From contig NZ_JADWYS010000001.1 of NCBI RefSeq assembly GCF_015831345.1, forward strand, positions 1,994,118-2,058,117: 64,000 bases of DNA, in the 5' to 3' direction. The translations under genes were made by a program, and so were the position numbers. Of the stretch, positions 1 to 9,242 are shown in pieces. Source of the stretch: Caenimonas aquaedulcis. GTDB lineage: Bacteria; Pseudomonadota; Gammaproteobacteria; Burkholderiales; Burkholderiaceae_C. The stretch's first letter is position 1, and each line of letters opens with the position of its first letter. The notes beneath the pieces are model-generated. The model saw only the letters and a list, made by a program, of their open reading frames with translations, was not told where the DNA came from and searched no databases.

Positions 1-1181
1 GCGACGGCACCCTGCACCCGGCGCAGGAGGCGATGGTGCGCTCCCACGGCTCCCAATGCGGCTTCTGCACCCCCGGCTTCGTCATGAGCCTGTTCGGGAT
101 GTACCAGAACCACGTGTGCAAGGGCGAGGCCGTGACGCGGGAGCTCGCGCAGGAAGAACTCTCGGGCAACCTGTGCCGATGCACGGGCTACCGGCCCATC
201 CTCGAGGCGGCGCAGGAGATGGCGAAGCTGCCCGCGGTGCGCGTGAACGAGAAGGCGCTGCGCGCGCAACTGGCCGCGCTGCGGCCCGCGCCGGACGCCG
301 GCGGCTACATGCGGCCGGCATCGCTCGCCTCGCTGCTCGCATTGCGCGCCGCGCACCCCCAGGCGCAGGTCGTCGCCGGCTGCACCGACGCCGGCCTGTG
401 GGTGACGAAGATGCACATGGAATTCGCGCAGGTGCTCGACGTGACCGCGGTGGAGGAATTGCGGCGCGTGGAACGCTTCGCGAACCACATCGCCATCGGC
501 GCGGCGGTGACCCTGGAGGATGCCTACGGCGCCCTCGCCGCCGACCGCCCGCAACTCAAGACCTTCGCGAACCGCTTCGCCGGGTTGCCGGTGCGCAATT
601 CCGGCACGCTGGGAGGCAACGTCGCGAACGGCTCGCCCATCGGCGACTCGATGCCGCTGCTCATCGCGCTGGGCTCGAGCATCGTGCTCATGAGCGCGCG
701 CGGCCATCGCGAGATGCCGCTCGAAGACTTCTACACCGGCTATCGCAAGAACGTGCTCGCCCCCGATGAAGTGCTCGCGTGGATCAAGGTGCCGCTGCCG
801 CGCCAGGACGAGTTCCTGCGCGCCTACAAGATCAGCAAGCGCTATGACGACGACATCTCCGCCGTGTGCCTCGTGGTGAACCTCGCGCTGCAGGACGGCG
901 TGGTGGCGCAGGCCGGCATCGGCGCCGGCGGCGTGGCCGCGACGCCCGTACGCGCCGTGCAGGCCGAAGCCGCCCTGCGCGGCAAGCGCTGGACGGCCGA
1001 CGCGGCGCAAGCGGCCGCGGCATCGCTGCGCGCGCAGTTCCAGCCGATCAGCGACATGCGCGCCTCCGCCGCCTACCGCAGCGAAGTCCTGGGCAACCTG
1101 ATGCAGCGCTTCTGGCTGGAGAGCCAGGGCGTGCAGGGGATCAACCTGGAGTCCATCACGATCAGCGAGGTGTCTGCATGA
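1..1181 (+). CDS. xdhA: Xanthine dehydrogenase small subunit (XdhA), 5' end missing
   Basis: The reading frame is open from the first complete codon at base 3, so the gene begins outside the window and only about 392 C-terminal residues are present. The second [2Fe-2S] site is visible (QCGFC, then NLCRC about 40 residues later), followed by a CO-dehydrogenase-type FAD-binding domain and its C-terminal lobe. The upstream plant-ferredoxin-type [2Fe-2S] part lies outside. XdhA passes electrons from the molybdenum centre in XdhB to NAD+ during oxidation of hypoxanthine and xanthine to urate. The stop codon overlaps the xdhB start (ATGA), so the two are translationally coupled. The ATG at 33 is internal and is not the start. 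Confidence 0.93.
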   Translation, partial: DGTLHPAQEAMVRSHGSQCGFCTPGFVMSLFGMYQNHVCKGEAVTRELAQEELSGNLCRCTGYRPILEAAQEMAKLPAVRVNEKALRAQLAALRPAPDAGGYMRPASLASLLALRAAHPQAQVVAGCTDAGLWVTKMHMEFAQVLDVTAVEELRRVERFANHIAIGAAVTLEDAYGALAADRPQLKTFANRFAGLPVRNSGTLGGNVANGSPIGDSMPLLIALGSSIVLMSARGHREMPLEDFYTGYRKNVLAPDEVLAWIKVPLPRQDEFLRAYKISKRYDDDISAVCLVVNLALQDGVVAQAGIGAGGVAATPVRAVQAEAALRGKRWTADAAQAAAASLRAQFQPISDMRASAAYRSEVLGNLMQRFWLESQGVQGINLESITISEVSA

Positions 1182-3568
1182 ACATGCGGGACAAGGAATT
1201 CAACGCGTCGACCGGCGGCGGGCCGGGCGGGCCGGCCGACGCGGGCGAGCGCAACCTCGCGCCCGGCACGGACTCGCCGCATGCCGAGGCGGACACGGGC
1301 CGCGCGATGGGCAGTTCGCGGCCGCACGAGAGCGCGAGGGCGCAGGTCGCCGGCAGCGCCCCCTATGTCGACGACATCCCGGAGGTCAAGGGCACACTGC
1401 ATGCGGCGCCGATTCTCTCCAGCGTCGCGCACGGCAAGCTGCGCGGCGTGGATGCGGCCGCGGCACTCGCCATGCCGGGCGTGCGCGGCGTTGTGCTCGC
1501 GGCGGACATCCCCGGCGACCCGATGCTGGCGACCTTCGTCGGCGACGAACCGATCTTCGCGCGCGACACCGTGCAGCATGTCGGCCAGGTGATCGGCCTC
1601 GTCGTCGCGGACACCGTGATGCAGGCGCGCCGCGCGGCCCGCAAGGTCCAGCCCGACATCTCGCCGCTCGCGCCGATCCTGTCGCCGCGCGACGCGCACG
1701 CCGCGAAGAGTTACGTGCTGCCGCCGGTGACGGTGCGGCGCGGCGACGCCGACGGCGCGTTGAAGCAGTCCGTCCACACCATGACGGGACACCTCGAAGT
1801 CGGCGGGCAGGAGCACTTCTACCTCGAAGGGCAGGTGGCGTACGCGCTGCCGCTGGAGCAGGACCAATGGTGGATCCACTCCAGCACCCAGCACCCCGGA
1901 GAGATCCAGCACTGGGTCGCGCATGCGCTCGGGCTGGAGAACAACGCGGTGACGGTGGAGTGCCGGCGAATGGGCGGCGGCTTCGGCGGCAAGGAGACGC
2001 AGGCCGGGCACCTCGCGGTGTGGGCGGCGCTCGCCGCGCGCAAGTTCAGGCGGCCGGTGAAACTGCGGCTGGACCGCGACGACGACTTCATGATCACCGG
2101 CAAGCGCCACCCCTTCGCCTACGACTACACCGTGGGCTACGACGGCAGCGGCCTCGTCACGGCGCTCAAGCTCACGATGCTCGCGAACTGCGGCTTCTCC
2201 GCGGACCTGTCCGGCCCCGTCGCCGACCGCGCGATCTTCCACGCCGACAACGCGTACTTCCTCTCGGACGTCGAGATCGTGTCCTACCGCTGCAAGACGA
2301 ACACGCAGAGCCACACGGCCTTCCGCGGCTTCGGCGGGCCGCAGGGCGTGATCGTGATCGAGGCAATCCTCGGCGACATCGCGCGCAGGCTCGGGCTCGA
2401 CTCGCTGGACGTGCGCCTGCGCAACCTCTACGGCGTGGAAGACCGCAACGTCACGCACTACCGGATGAAGGTGGAGGACAACATCCTGCATCCGCTCATC
2501 ATGCAGCTCGAGCGCGACGCGCGGTACCGCGAACGCCGCGCGGAGGTCGCCGCGTGGAACGCGAAGGGCGGCGTCATCCGGCGCGGCATCGCAATCACGC
2601 CGGTCAAGTTCGGCATCAGCTTCACCGCCACCTTCTTCAACCAGGCCGGCGCGCTGGTGCACGTGTACACCGACGGCAGCGTGCAGGTGAACCACGGCGG
2701 CACGGAGATGGGCCAGGGCCTCAACACCAAGGTCGCGCAGATCGTCGCGGACGAGCTCGGCGTGCCGTTCGAGCGCGTGCGCTCCACGGCGGCCGACACG
2801 AGCAAGGTGCCCAACGCGTCGGCGACGGCGGCGTCCAGCGGCACGGACCTGAACGGCCGCGCGGCGCAGTTCGCGGCGCGCAACGTGCGCGACAACCTCG
2901 CGGCCTTCGTGAGCGGGCTCGACGGCTGCGGCGCGGGCGCGGTCAGCTTCGCGGGCGGCCGCGTGACGACGCCCAAGTCCACGCGCAGCTTCGACGAGGT
3001 CGTGAAGGCCGCGTACGCGAACCGCATCCAGTTGTGGAGCGACGGCTTCTACCGCACGCCGAAGATCCACTACGACAAGGCCACGCTCACCGGCCGGCCT
3101 TTCTATTACTTCGCCTACGGCGCGGCTTGCAGCGAGGTCGCGATCGACACGCTCACCGGAGAGAGCCGCGTGCTGAAGGTCGACATCCTGCACGACGTGG
3201 GCACGAGCCTGAACCCCGCGATCGACCTCGGGCAGATCGAAGGCGGCTTCGTGCAGGGCATGGGCTGGCTCACCACCGAGCAGCTGGTGTGGAACGACAA
3301 GGGCCTGCTCGCCACGCACGCCCCCAGCACCTACAAGATCCCGGCGACGGGCGACATTCCCGCGCACTTCAAGGTGAGCTTCTGGCACGAAGCCAACCGC
3401 GAGGACAACGTGGGCGGCAGCAAGGCCGTGGGCGAACCGCCCTTCATGCTCGCGATCAGCGTGTGGGAAGCCCTGCGCGACGCGGTCAGCGGTGCGCGCG
3501 CCGACGGCTCGGCCGCCGGCATGCCGGCACCCGCGACGGCCGAGACGGTGTTGCGCGCGCTGCGCTGA
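1178..3568 (+). CDS. xdhB: Xanthine dehydrogenase large, molybdopterin-binding subunit (XdhB)
   Basis: The product is 796 aa and carries the molybdenum cofactor active site for hydroxylating hypoxanthine and xanthine. Family landmarks are clear: GGGFGGKE in the cofactor-binding region, AFRGFGGPQG, QGMGWLTTEQ, and the catalytic glutamate in GSKAVGEPP (Glu753). The ATG at 1178 overlaps the xdhA stop. The first 45 or so residues are rich in Gly, Ala, Pro and Asp, look disordered, and precede the usual start of homology (RAQVAGSAPYVDDIP); a later start is possible, but the ATGA overlap favours this one. The dedicated chaperone xdhC is not next to it; a copy lies at 42953-43750. Confidence 0.94.
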   Translation: MNMRDKEFNASTGGGPGGPADAGERNLAPGTDSPHAEADTGRAMGSSRPHESARAQVAGSAPYVDDIPEVKGTLHAAPILSSVAHGKLRGVDAAAALAMPGVRGVVLAADIPGDPMLATFVGDEPIFARDTVQHVGQVIGLVVADTVMQARRAARKVQPDISPLAPILSPRDAHAAKSYVLPPVTVRRGDADGALKQSVHTMTGHLEVGGQEHFYLEGQVAYALPLEQDQWWIHSSTQHPGEIQHWVAHALGLENNAVTVECRRMGGGFGGKETQAGHLAVWAALAARKFRRPVKLRLDRDDDFMITGKRHPFAYDYTVGYDGSGLVTALKLTMLANCGFSADLSGPVADRAIFHADNAYFLSDVEIVSYRCKTNTQSHTAFRGFGGPQGVIVIEAILGDIARRLGLDSLDVRLRNLYGVEDRNVTHYRMKVEDNILHPLIMQLERDARYRERRAEVAAWNAKGGVIRRGIAITPVKFGISFTATFFNQAGALVHVYTDGSVQVNHGGTEMGQGLNTKVAQIVADELGVPFERVRSTAADTSKVPNASATAASSGTDLNGRAAQFAARNVRDNLAAFVSGLDGCGAGAVSFAGGRVTTPKSTRSFDEVVKAAYANRIQLWSDGFYRTPKIHYDKATLTGRPFYYFAYGAACSEVAIDTLTGESRVLKVDILHDVGTSLNPAIDLGQIEGGFVQGMGWLTTEQLVWNDKGLLATHAPSTYKIPATGDIPAHFKVSFWHEANREDNVGGSKAVGEPPFMLAISVWEALRDAVSGARADGSAAGMPAPATAETVLRALR

Positions 3569-3584
3569 GCGACGCGGCGGCGCG

Positions 3585-4283
3585 ATGCATTTGCTGCGGG
3601 GCATCGTCGTTCACGGCTTCGGCCTGGCGTGCGCACTGGCCATGGCGTCGCTTCCGGCGCGCGCAGGCAGCGTGAGGGTTTCGGGCGACACCATCACCTT
3701 CGATGGACGCATCGACCGCACGTCCGCCGCGCAGTTCCTGCAGCTGCTGCAGGACCCGCAGGTCACGCGGCTCGTCATCACCTCGCGCGGCGGCCTCGTC
3801 GACCCGGCCCTGGACATGGCCGAAGCCATCCACGAACGGCAACTGGACGTGGAGGTGCCCGCCGACTGCCTGTCCTCCTGCGCCAACTACATCTTCCCCG
3901 CGGCACGCAGGAAACGCCTCGGCTGGCCCGGCGCCGTGGCCTGGCACGGCAACATGACGCACGTGCTCTACCTGCAGCAGACCGGCCAAGCCGCCTGGAG
4001 CGACGAACGGATGGCCGACGCCCGCCGCCTCGCCCGGCGCGAAGCAGCGTTCTTCCAGCGCATCGGCGTCGACGGCTTCATCTGCTGGTTCGGCAAGATC
4101 GCCCCTTATGACGCCGAGGCCTTCTATTACCTGTCGCCATCGGACATGGAGAAGTTCGGCGTCCGCGACGTCACCCTGGAAACCGCGCAGGCGCCCGAGC
4201 CCGGGCCCGAAGGCCTGCGGCAGGTCGCAGTCGAAGGGGATGCCCGCGGGATCCCGCGCCCGTTCGTCCGGCTGGACGACTGA
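3585..4283 (+). CDS. Secreted ClpP/crotonase-fold-like protein of unknown function
   Basis: This encodes 232 aa from the ATG at 3585, chosen because a signal peptide follows at once (hydrophobic residues about 7-22, then LPARA as a cleavage site). The mature part has VITSRGGLVDPALDMAEAI followed by DCLSSCANYIFPAA. That is the arrangement seen in periplasmic ClpP-like proteins (COG3904 type), where a Gly-rich turn precedes a helix and a Ser-Ser-Cys segment occupies the nucleophile region. Two cysteines could pair in the periplasm. Proteolytic activity is not shown. The gene starts 16 bp after xdhB on the same strand and may be cotranscribed, but no role in purine use is evident. Confidence 0.72.
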   Translation: MHLLRGIVVHGFGLACALAMASLPARAGSVRVSGDTITFDGRIDRTSAAQFLQLLQDPQVTRLVITSRGGLVDPALDMAEAIHERQLDVEVPADCLSSCANYIFPAARRKRLGWPGAVAWHGNMTHVLYLQQTGQAAWSDERMADARRLARREAAFFQRIGVDGFICWFGKIAPYDAEAFYYLSPSDMEKFGVRDVTLETAQAPEPGPEGLRQVAVEGDARGIPRPFVRLDD

Positions 4284-4295
4284 GCGGGCTCCCCG

Positions 4296-5054
4296 TCAGG
4301 GCCTGCCGGCGGGGTCGAGCCGCGCGACGGCGACGCTCGCGTGCTCATCGGGATGCGGGCTGACGCTCCATTCCACGGGCACCGCGCCGCGACGGCCGGC
4401 GCTCAACGGGAATTTCCCCGTCCAGGACGTGCCGGACCATCCGGCGGCCAGGGCTTCGACCCGCACCGTCCAGTCCACCGGCACCAGCTTGCTCAGGTGC
4501 ACGCCGGTCAGGCGCTGGCGGTGTGTCTGGGCCAGTTCGGCAAACGCCGCATTCACTTCCAGCAGTTCCCCCGAGGCTCCCACCAGGGCGATGGCGCTGG
4601 ACGCACCTTCGAAAATTCCCCGGAAGCGCCGGTCCTGCGCGGCCAGGTACGTCATCTCCGTACGCGCGCGGATGAGGGCGTCGAGCGTCGCCACCAGCAC
4701 GGAAGGCTCGACCGGGCTCACGTAATAGGCATCGGCGCCGGCCCCCAGACCGTTGACCATGTCGTTCGTGCCGACGTGGATGGCCGAGACGTGCACCACC
4801 GGGATGGTGCGGGTCGCGGGATCGGCCCGCAGCAGCCGGCACACCTCGAAGCCGTGCAGGTCCGGCAGGTGGACGTCCAGCACGACAGCCGACACGCCCT
4901 GCCGAGCCATCTGCAGGCCCGCGGCGCCCGTGGCGCACTCCAGGACCTGGAACCCGGCGGCGCGCACGGCCCGGCAGGTGGCGTAGCGCGCGGCCGGATG
5001 GTCGTCCACGACCAGCACCGTGTGGGCGGCATGGTCCTGATGTGCTACGGACAT
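4296..5054 (-). CDS. Response regulator receiver protein with C-terminal PAS domain
   Basis: The protein has 252 aa. Residues about 12-130 form a REC domain: acidic pair Asp17-Asp18, phospho-acceptor Asp60 (VVLDVHLPD) and Ser90 as the switch residue. The conserved lysine of the usual KP motif is replaced by serine (YYVSPVEP, Ser113). Residues about 140-250 resemble a PAS sensor (FRGIFEGASSAIALVGASGELLEVNAAF). No DNA-binding, GGDEF or kinase domain is present, so it probably works as a signalling adaptor or is phosphorylated by a distant kinase. It converges on the secreted ClpP-like gene. Confidence 0.85.
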   Translation of the reverse strand: MSVAHQDHAAHTVLVVDDHPAARYATCRAVRAAGFQVLECATGAAGLQMARQGVSAVVLDVHLPDLHGFEVCRLLRADPATRTIPVVHVSAIHVGTNDMVNGLGAGADAYYVSPVEPSVLVATLDALIRARTEMTYLAAQDRRFRGIFEGASSAIALVGASGELLEVNAAFAELAQTHRQRLTGVHLSKLVPVDWTVRVEALAAGWSGTSWTGKFPLSAGRRGAVPVEWSVSPHPDEHASVAVARLDPAGRP

Positions 5055-5181
5055 GTGAATCGGTTTTCTCTGTGATTACCCTGCCCCCGAGGATAGCTCT
5101 TCCGTGGCCCCCCTGCGCGCCCGCCGCCGGCCTTTACCCGCGATTCACGGCCGCCCAAGCCGGTGAGAAATTGCAACTTCT

Positions 5182-5222
5182 ACGGCCGAGCCTGCGCGCG
5201 ACCCTGTGGCTCGGCCGTTTTT
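5182..5222 (+). terminator. Strong intrinsic terminator with no upstream plus-strand gene
   Basis: A perfect 11-bp stem, ACGGCCGAGCC (5182-5192) with GGCTCGGCCGT (5208-5218), is closed by a 15-nt loop and runs into TTTTT (5218-5222). The polarity fits a plus-strand transcript, yet the gene upstream reads the other way. It may end a short non-coding RNA arising between about 5060 and 5180. Confidence 0.6.
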
Positions 5223-5606
5223 AGTTCGCGATGCGCACATGCCTCGGCCGTACGGAACGGGGGTCCTCATCCGTAGATTCGGCTGAGCCTGCGGTGCGTT
5301 GGCTCATCTTTTTGCCTTTGCCCGCATGCATTTCGTGAAATGGCCGAGCGCGCATTCGTGACGAATTCACGGCTAACAATTGCCGAGCCTCCTTACATTC
5401 GTAGGCGCGAGCCTATCGCCATGTCGGACTTCTCCTACTACAGTCGCGGCTCTCGCTGAGGTTGCGCCGAGCTCGATGCAAGTGGATCGCCGAACAGGCA
5501 CACACATCGTCACGCTGGTGGACGGAGCCGCAGCTCATCTTTCAACAGGGCCCTGGGTCAGCAGTACATGCCCCGCCCGGCCTCCCCTCCTTACAACTTG
5601 TTGAAC
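5223..5606. other. Intergenic region with a second terminator-like hairpin
   Basis: About 380 bp precede the endoglucanase gene. At 5284-5313 a 6-bp stem (TGAGCC/GGCTCA) is followed by TCTTTTT, a weaker terminator-like structure on the plus strand. The word GAGCCT recurs four times between 5188 and 5415. AT content is higher than in the surroundings (for example around 5355-5400), as expected for promoters, but no clear -35/-10 pair can be assigned. No coding sequence was recognised. Confidence 0.4.
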
Positions 5607-6968
5607 ATGAGAAGACGCTTTTTTCTCCAATCCGCTACCTCTGCCGCTGTTGTCGCCCTGACGGGTTGCGGCGGCGGTGGTGGCGGCGGCACGGTGGCAG
5701 CCACCGGCACCGACTCCGCATACACCCCCCCGGCCGCGGCGCCGGTTGCCGGCACCCAGCAGCCGCTGTCCGCCACGGCCACTCCCAGCGCGGCGGCCGC
5801 CTATCCCTTCGGCGCGCGCCTCGACAAGTACGCCGCCGGCATCGCCCCGTCGCAGAGCGCCGAGTCGATGGACACGCTGCTCAAGACGCAATACTCCGCC
5901 TGGAAGGCCGCGCGCATCGTCGACGCGAGCTCCATCGTCGCGGGCGGCTATGCGGTGCTGTTCTCCAATTCCTCCTACATGACCGTGTCCGAGGGCATGG
6001 GCTACGGCATGCTGCTGGCCGCGCTCTTCGCCGGCCACGATCCCCAGGCGCAGCAACTGTTCGACGGCCTGCTGGCCGTGGTGCGTGCCCGCCCCGCGTA
6101 CGCGGTGATCCCGTTCGACCCGAACGGCAAGTACCTGAACGAATGGCGCATCAACGCCAACGGCACCTCCGGCGGCGAAGGCTGGAGCGCGATGGACGGC
6201 GACCTCGACATCGCCATGGCCCTGCTGATGGCCGACCGCCAGTGGGGCTCCAGCGGGACGTGGAACTACCTGCAGGAAGGCAAGAACACCATCGAGGCGC
6301 TGAAGACCTGGAGCATGAACCCCGACGGCTCCACGCGGGGCCTGCCGAGCGCGAAGAACAACCGCACCTCCGACTACATGATCGGCCACTTTCGCGCATT
6401 CGCGGCCGCCACCGGCGACAAGCTGTGGGACAAGGCCGTCGACAAGGCGTACAAGCTGCTCAACCGCATGCAGACGGTGTACTCGCCCGTGGGACTCATG
6501 CCCGACTTCGTCATGAACACCGACAACGACGACGGCGCGCAGCCCTCCACCGGCTACATCGGCGACGGCAACGACAAGGAAGGCTACTTCTGGTGGAACG
6601 CCTGCCGCAACCCGTGGCGCTTCTCCTCGGACTTCGTGCTGTCGGGCGACACGCGCTTCCAGCAGATCACGGGCCGCATGATCGACTTTTTCCAGTCGTC
6701 CTCCAAGGGCGACCCGGCGAACATCGGCATGGGCTATGCCCTGGATGGCACCATCCTCATGGGCGGCAACTTCCCGGGCGGCAACAGCGCGGCCTACCAC
6801 GGCCCGATCTGCGCGGGCGCCTGCGTCGACGCGCGCTTCCAGGGCTTCCTGGACACGATGTGGAACTGGAACGCCACCCACCTGACCACCGGCTACTACG
6901 ACAGCGAGATCCAGCTGCTGTCGATGGCGGTGGCCTCGGGCAACTGGTGGTCGACCGCCAAGCGATAA
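5607..6968 (+). CDS. Glycoside hydrolase family 8 endoglucanase lipoprotein
   Basis: The product is 453 aa from ATG 5607, followed directly by a basic n-region (MRRRF), a hydrophobic stretch and a lipobox-like LTGC with Cys21. This predicts a lipoprotein with a Gly-rich tether. The rest is a GH8 catalytic domain: SEGMGYGML contains the probable general acid Glu129, and AMDGDLDIAMALLMADRQW matches the GH8 signature (AMDGD where the pattern has A-[ST]-D-[AG]-D). Known members hydrolyse beta-1,4-glucans, and BcsZ-type members edit cellulose during export. No bcsA, bcsB or bcsC genes are nearby, so a stand-alone secreted endoglucanase is more likely. Upstream ATG 5568 would bury the signal peptide. 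Confidence 0.9.
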   Translation: MRRRFFLQSATSAAVVALTGCGGGGGGGTVAATGTDSAYTPPAAAPVAGTQQPLSATATPSAAAAYPFGARLDKYAAGIAPSQSAESMDTLLKTQYSAWKAARIVDASSIVAGGYAVLFSNSSYMTVSEGMGYGMLLAALFAGHDPQAQQLFDGLLAVVRARPAYAVIPFDPNGKYLNEWRINANGTSGGEGWSAMDGDLDIAMALLMADRQWGSSGTWNYLQEGKNTIEALKTWSMNPDGSTRGLPSAKNNRTSDYMIGHFRAFAAATGDKLWDKAVDKAYKLLNRMQTVYSPVGLMPDFVMNTDNDDGAQPSTGYIGDGNDKEGYFWWNACRNPWRFSSDFVLSGDTRFQQITGRMIDFFQSSSKGDPANIGMGYALDGTILMGGNFPGGNSAAYHGPICAGACVDARFQGFLDTMWNWNATHLTTGYYDSEIQLLSMAVASGNWWSTAKR

Positions 6969-7061
6969 GCACCGGTTTCCTCCCCAGAATGGAGGTTGCG
7001 GCGCACGCCGCGCGGGCCTAGCATGACCTTCCCGTGCACATGGCATGGGAAGGGGTAGCAC

Positions 7062-9242
7062 ATGACTCAGGCGACTGCACGGCGCTTCGATGCGCGTCCC
7101 GACCGGCTGGACCTGCGCGATCTTCCCTACCGCGCGCCGCTGCGCTCGCTGCCCGCGGTCTACCCGCCCAACGACGAAGTGGACCGCTTCATCGCAAGCT
7201 ACGTCGCGCAGGGCCTGGTGCTGGACCAGGGCAACCAGGGCGCCTGCACCGGATTCGGCCTCGCCTGCGTCACCAACTACCTGTTCTGGACGCGGCATAT
7301 CCAGGACGACGTCAAGGTCCCCTTCCTCCCGGTCAGCCCGCGCATGCTCTACGAGCTCGCCAAGCGCTACGACGAATGGCCGGGCGTGGACTACGAAGGC
7401 TCCAGCTGCCGCGGCGCGCTCAAGGGCTGGCACAAGCACGGCGTGTGCAGCCAGGACGAGTGGCCCTACGTGCTGGGGAAGGACGGCACGCCGAAATTCG
7501 TGCGGCCCGGTGCGAAGTGGGCGGAGGACGCCGCGCGCCGGCCGCTCGGCGTGTACTACCGCATCGACCGCAACTCGGTGGTAGACCTGCAGGCGGCGAT
7601 CGTCAACATCGGCGCGATCTACGTGTCGGCGACGGCCCACGACGGCTGGGACGCGCTGGCGGCGAAGCGCGCGACGGCCGCACCCAAGAAGCATGCGGAC
7701 CTGAACGACATCGCGCCCATCACCGATCCCAGGAGCCGCGGCGGCCACGCCTTCGCGCTCGTGGGCTACAACGAGCGCGGCTTCGTGGTGCAGAACTCCT
7801 GGGGCACTAAGTGGGGCGCGTCCGGCTTCGCGGTGCTGCCCTACGACGACTGGATCGTGAACGCGACGGATGCCTGGGCCTGCGCGCTCGGCGTGCCCGC
7901 CTTCGTGCGCGCGACGGGCAAGGCCTCCGCGCGGCCGATGGTCGCCTCGCGCTGGCGCGTCGGGCGCGGCGGCTCGCTCACGGGCCTGGACCGCAGCACG
8001 CGGCAGGACGACAACCCCGCCGACGACCCGTGGCCGCTCGACCATCCCTTCGCCCACAAGCCGTACGAGCCCTGGTCCACCGACTCGGCGTACCGACACA
8101 CGCTGGTGACGGGCAACAACGGCGAGCTCGCCGCGACCGACTTCACGCGCGACGCCGGCGACAAGGAGGGCCTCGCCGAGGAGATCGTGCGCATCGCGCC
8201 GCAGCAGTGGATGCCCGCGCAGGACAAGGTGCTGAAGGTGGTGGTGTACGCGCACGGCGGCCTCAACAGCGAGGACGAATCCATCAAGCGCATCCGCGTG
8301 CTCGGCCCGTGCTTCGAGGCCAACGGCGTCTATCCGGTCTTCATGACCTGGAAGACCGGCGTGGGCGAGACGCTCTCGCAGATCGCACAGGACTGCGCCG
8401 CGCGCGTGCTCGGCGACGAGGCCGCGCGCTCGAAAGGCATCCTCGACGCGCTGGGCGACGCGAAGGACCGCGCGGTCGAAGCGCTCGCGCACGTGCTGGG
8501 CAAGGGCCTGTGGACGGAGATGCGCGGCAACGCGGCGGATTCCGTGCAAACCGGCCACGGCCTGGACCTGCTGCTGCGCAACCTCGCGGCACTCGCGGAC
8601 GACCTCGCGCAAAAAGGCAAGACACTGGAGCTGCATCTCGCGGGGCATTCGGCCGGCTCCATCCTGCTTGGCCACTTCGTCTCCGCGGCCGCGGGCGCGC
8701 AAGGCGCGGCCGGCGCGCCGCCGCTGCGCGTGAGGACGACGACGCTGTTCGCGGCCGCGTGTTCGTCTGCATTCGCGAACGCGCACTACGTGGCGGCGGC
8801 GGATGCGGGCGTCCTGAATCTCTCGTCGCTGTGGCTCTACGTGCTGTCCGACGCGAACGAGAAATCTGACGCGCTGCCCTCGCCCTCGCTGCCGGCGTAC
8901 GGCAAGTCGCTGCTGTACCTCGTCTCGCGGGCGCTCGACGACGTGCGCAAGATGCCGCTGCTCGGCATGGAACGCGCGCAGCGCGCCGACTACGAGCAGG
9001 ACGACGACCAGTGGGACGCCGGCCAGCTCGCGGAAATCCAGCGCTGGCGCGCGCGCTGGCCGGGCGCGAAGCCGGCCTTGCTGCGCACCGTCGACACGCC
9101 GGAGGTGATCACCACGAAGGCCAACGACCACATCGCGTCATCGCACGGCTCCTTCGACAACAACATCGACGCCGTCGGCGAGACCATCGCGCGCATCCGC
9201 GGCGCCAGGCTCGTCGCGCCCCTGGAGTGGTTGGACTATTGA
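7062..9242 (+). CDS. Papain-family (C1) peptidase fused to an alpha/beta-hydrolase-like domain
   Basis: This is a 726-aa protein with an AAGGGG ribosome-binding site upstream. Residues about 10-275 form a C1A cysteine peptidase: DQGNQGACTGF with nucleophile Cys62 and an oxyanion glutamine, then GGHAFALVGY with His229 and QNSWGTKWG with Asn245. No signal peptide or inhibitory propeptide is seen. Residues about 385-700 look like a serine hydrolase: KVVVYAHGGLNS (His398, oxyanion region) and LHLAGHSAGS with a GxSxG nucleophile (Ser530). The AHGGL...GHSAG layout resembles lipase/esterase-like domains of effector or caspase-like proteins. Substrates are unknown. The gene stands alone. Confidence 0.85.
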   Translation: MTQATARRFDARPDRLDLRDLPYRAPLRSLPAVYPPNDEVDRFIASYVAQGLVLDQGNQGACTGFGLACVTNYLFWTRHIQDDVKVPFLPVSPRMLYELAKRYDEWPGVDYEGSSCRGALKGWHKHGVCSQDEWPYVLGKDGTPKFVRPGAKWAEDAARRPLGVYYRIDRNSVVDLQAAIVNIGAIYVSATAHDGWDALAAKRATAAPKKHADLNDIAPITDPRSRGGHAFALVGYNERGFVVQNSWGTKWGASGFAVLPYDDWIVNATDAWACALGVPAFVRATGKASARPMVASRWRVGRGGSLTGLDRSTRQDDNPADDPWPLDHPFAHKPYEPWSTDSAYRHTLVTGNNGELAATDFTRDAGDKEGLAEEIVRIAPQQWMPAQDKVLKVVVYAHGGLNSEDESIKRIRVLGPCFEANGVYPVFMTWKTGVGETLSQIAQDCAARVLGDEAARSKGILDALGDAKDRAVEALAHVLGKGLWTEMRGNAADSVQTGHGLDLLLRNLAALADDLAQKGKTLELHLAGHSAGSILLGHFVSAAAGAQGAAGAPPLRVRTTTLFAAACSSAFANAHYVAAADAGVLNLSSLWLYVLSDANEKSDALPSPSLPAYGKSLLYLVSRALDDVRKMPLLGMERAQRADYEQDDDQWDAGQLAEIQRWRARWPGAKPALLRTVDTPEVITTKANDHIASSHGSFDNNIDAVGETIARIRGARLVAPLEWLDY

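Noticed and set aside
1073..3604. Long minus-strand open frame opposite xdhB
   Set aside because: Translation is His/Arg/Val-rich without motifs; xdhB on the plus strand has full family landmarks.
5535..9131. Very long open frame on the minus strand (about 1200 codons) across the endoglucanase and peptidase genes
   Set aside because: It is a shadow of high-GC coding on the plus strand: Arg/Ala/Gly/Val-rich translation, no domain, and it opposes two clear enzymes.
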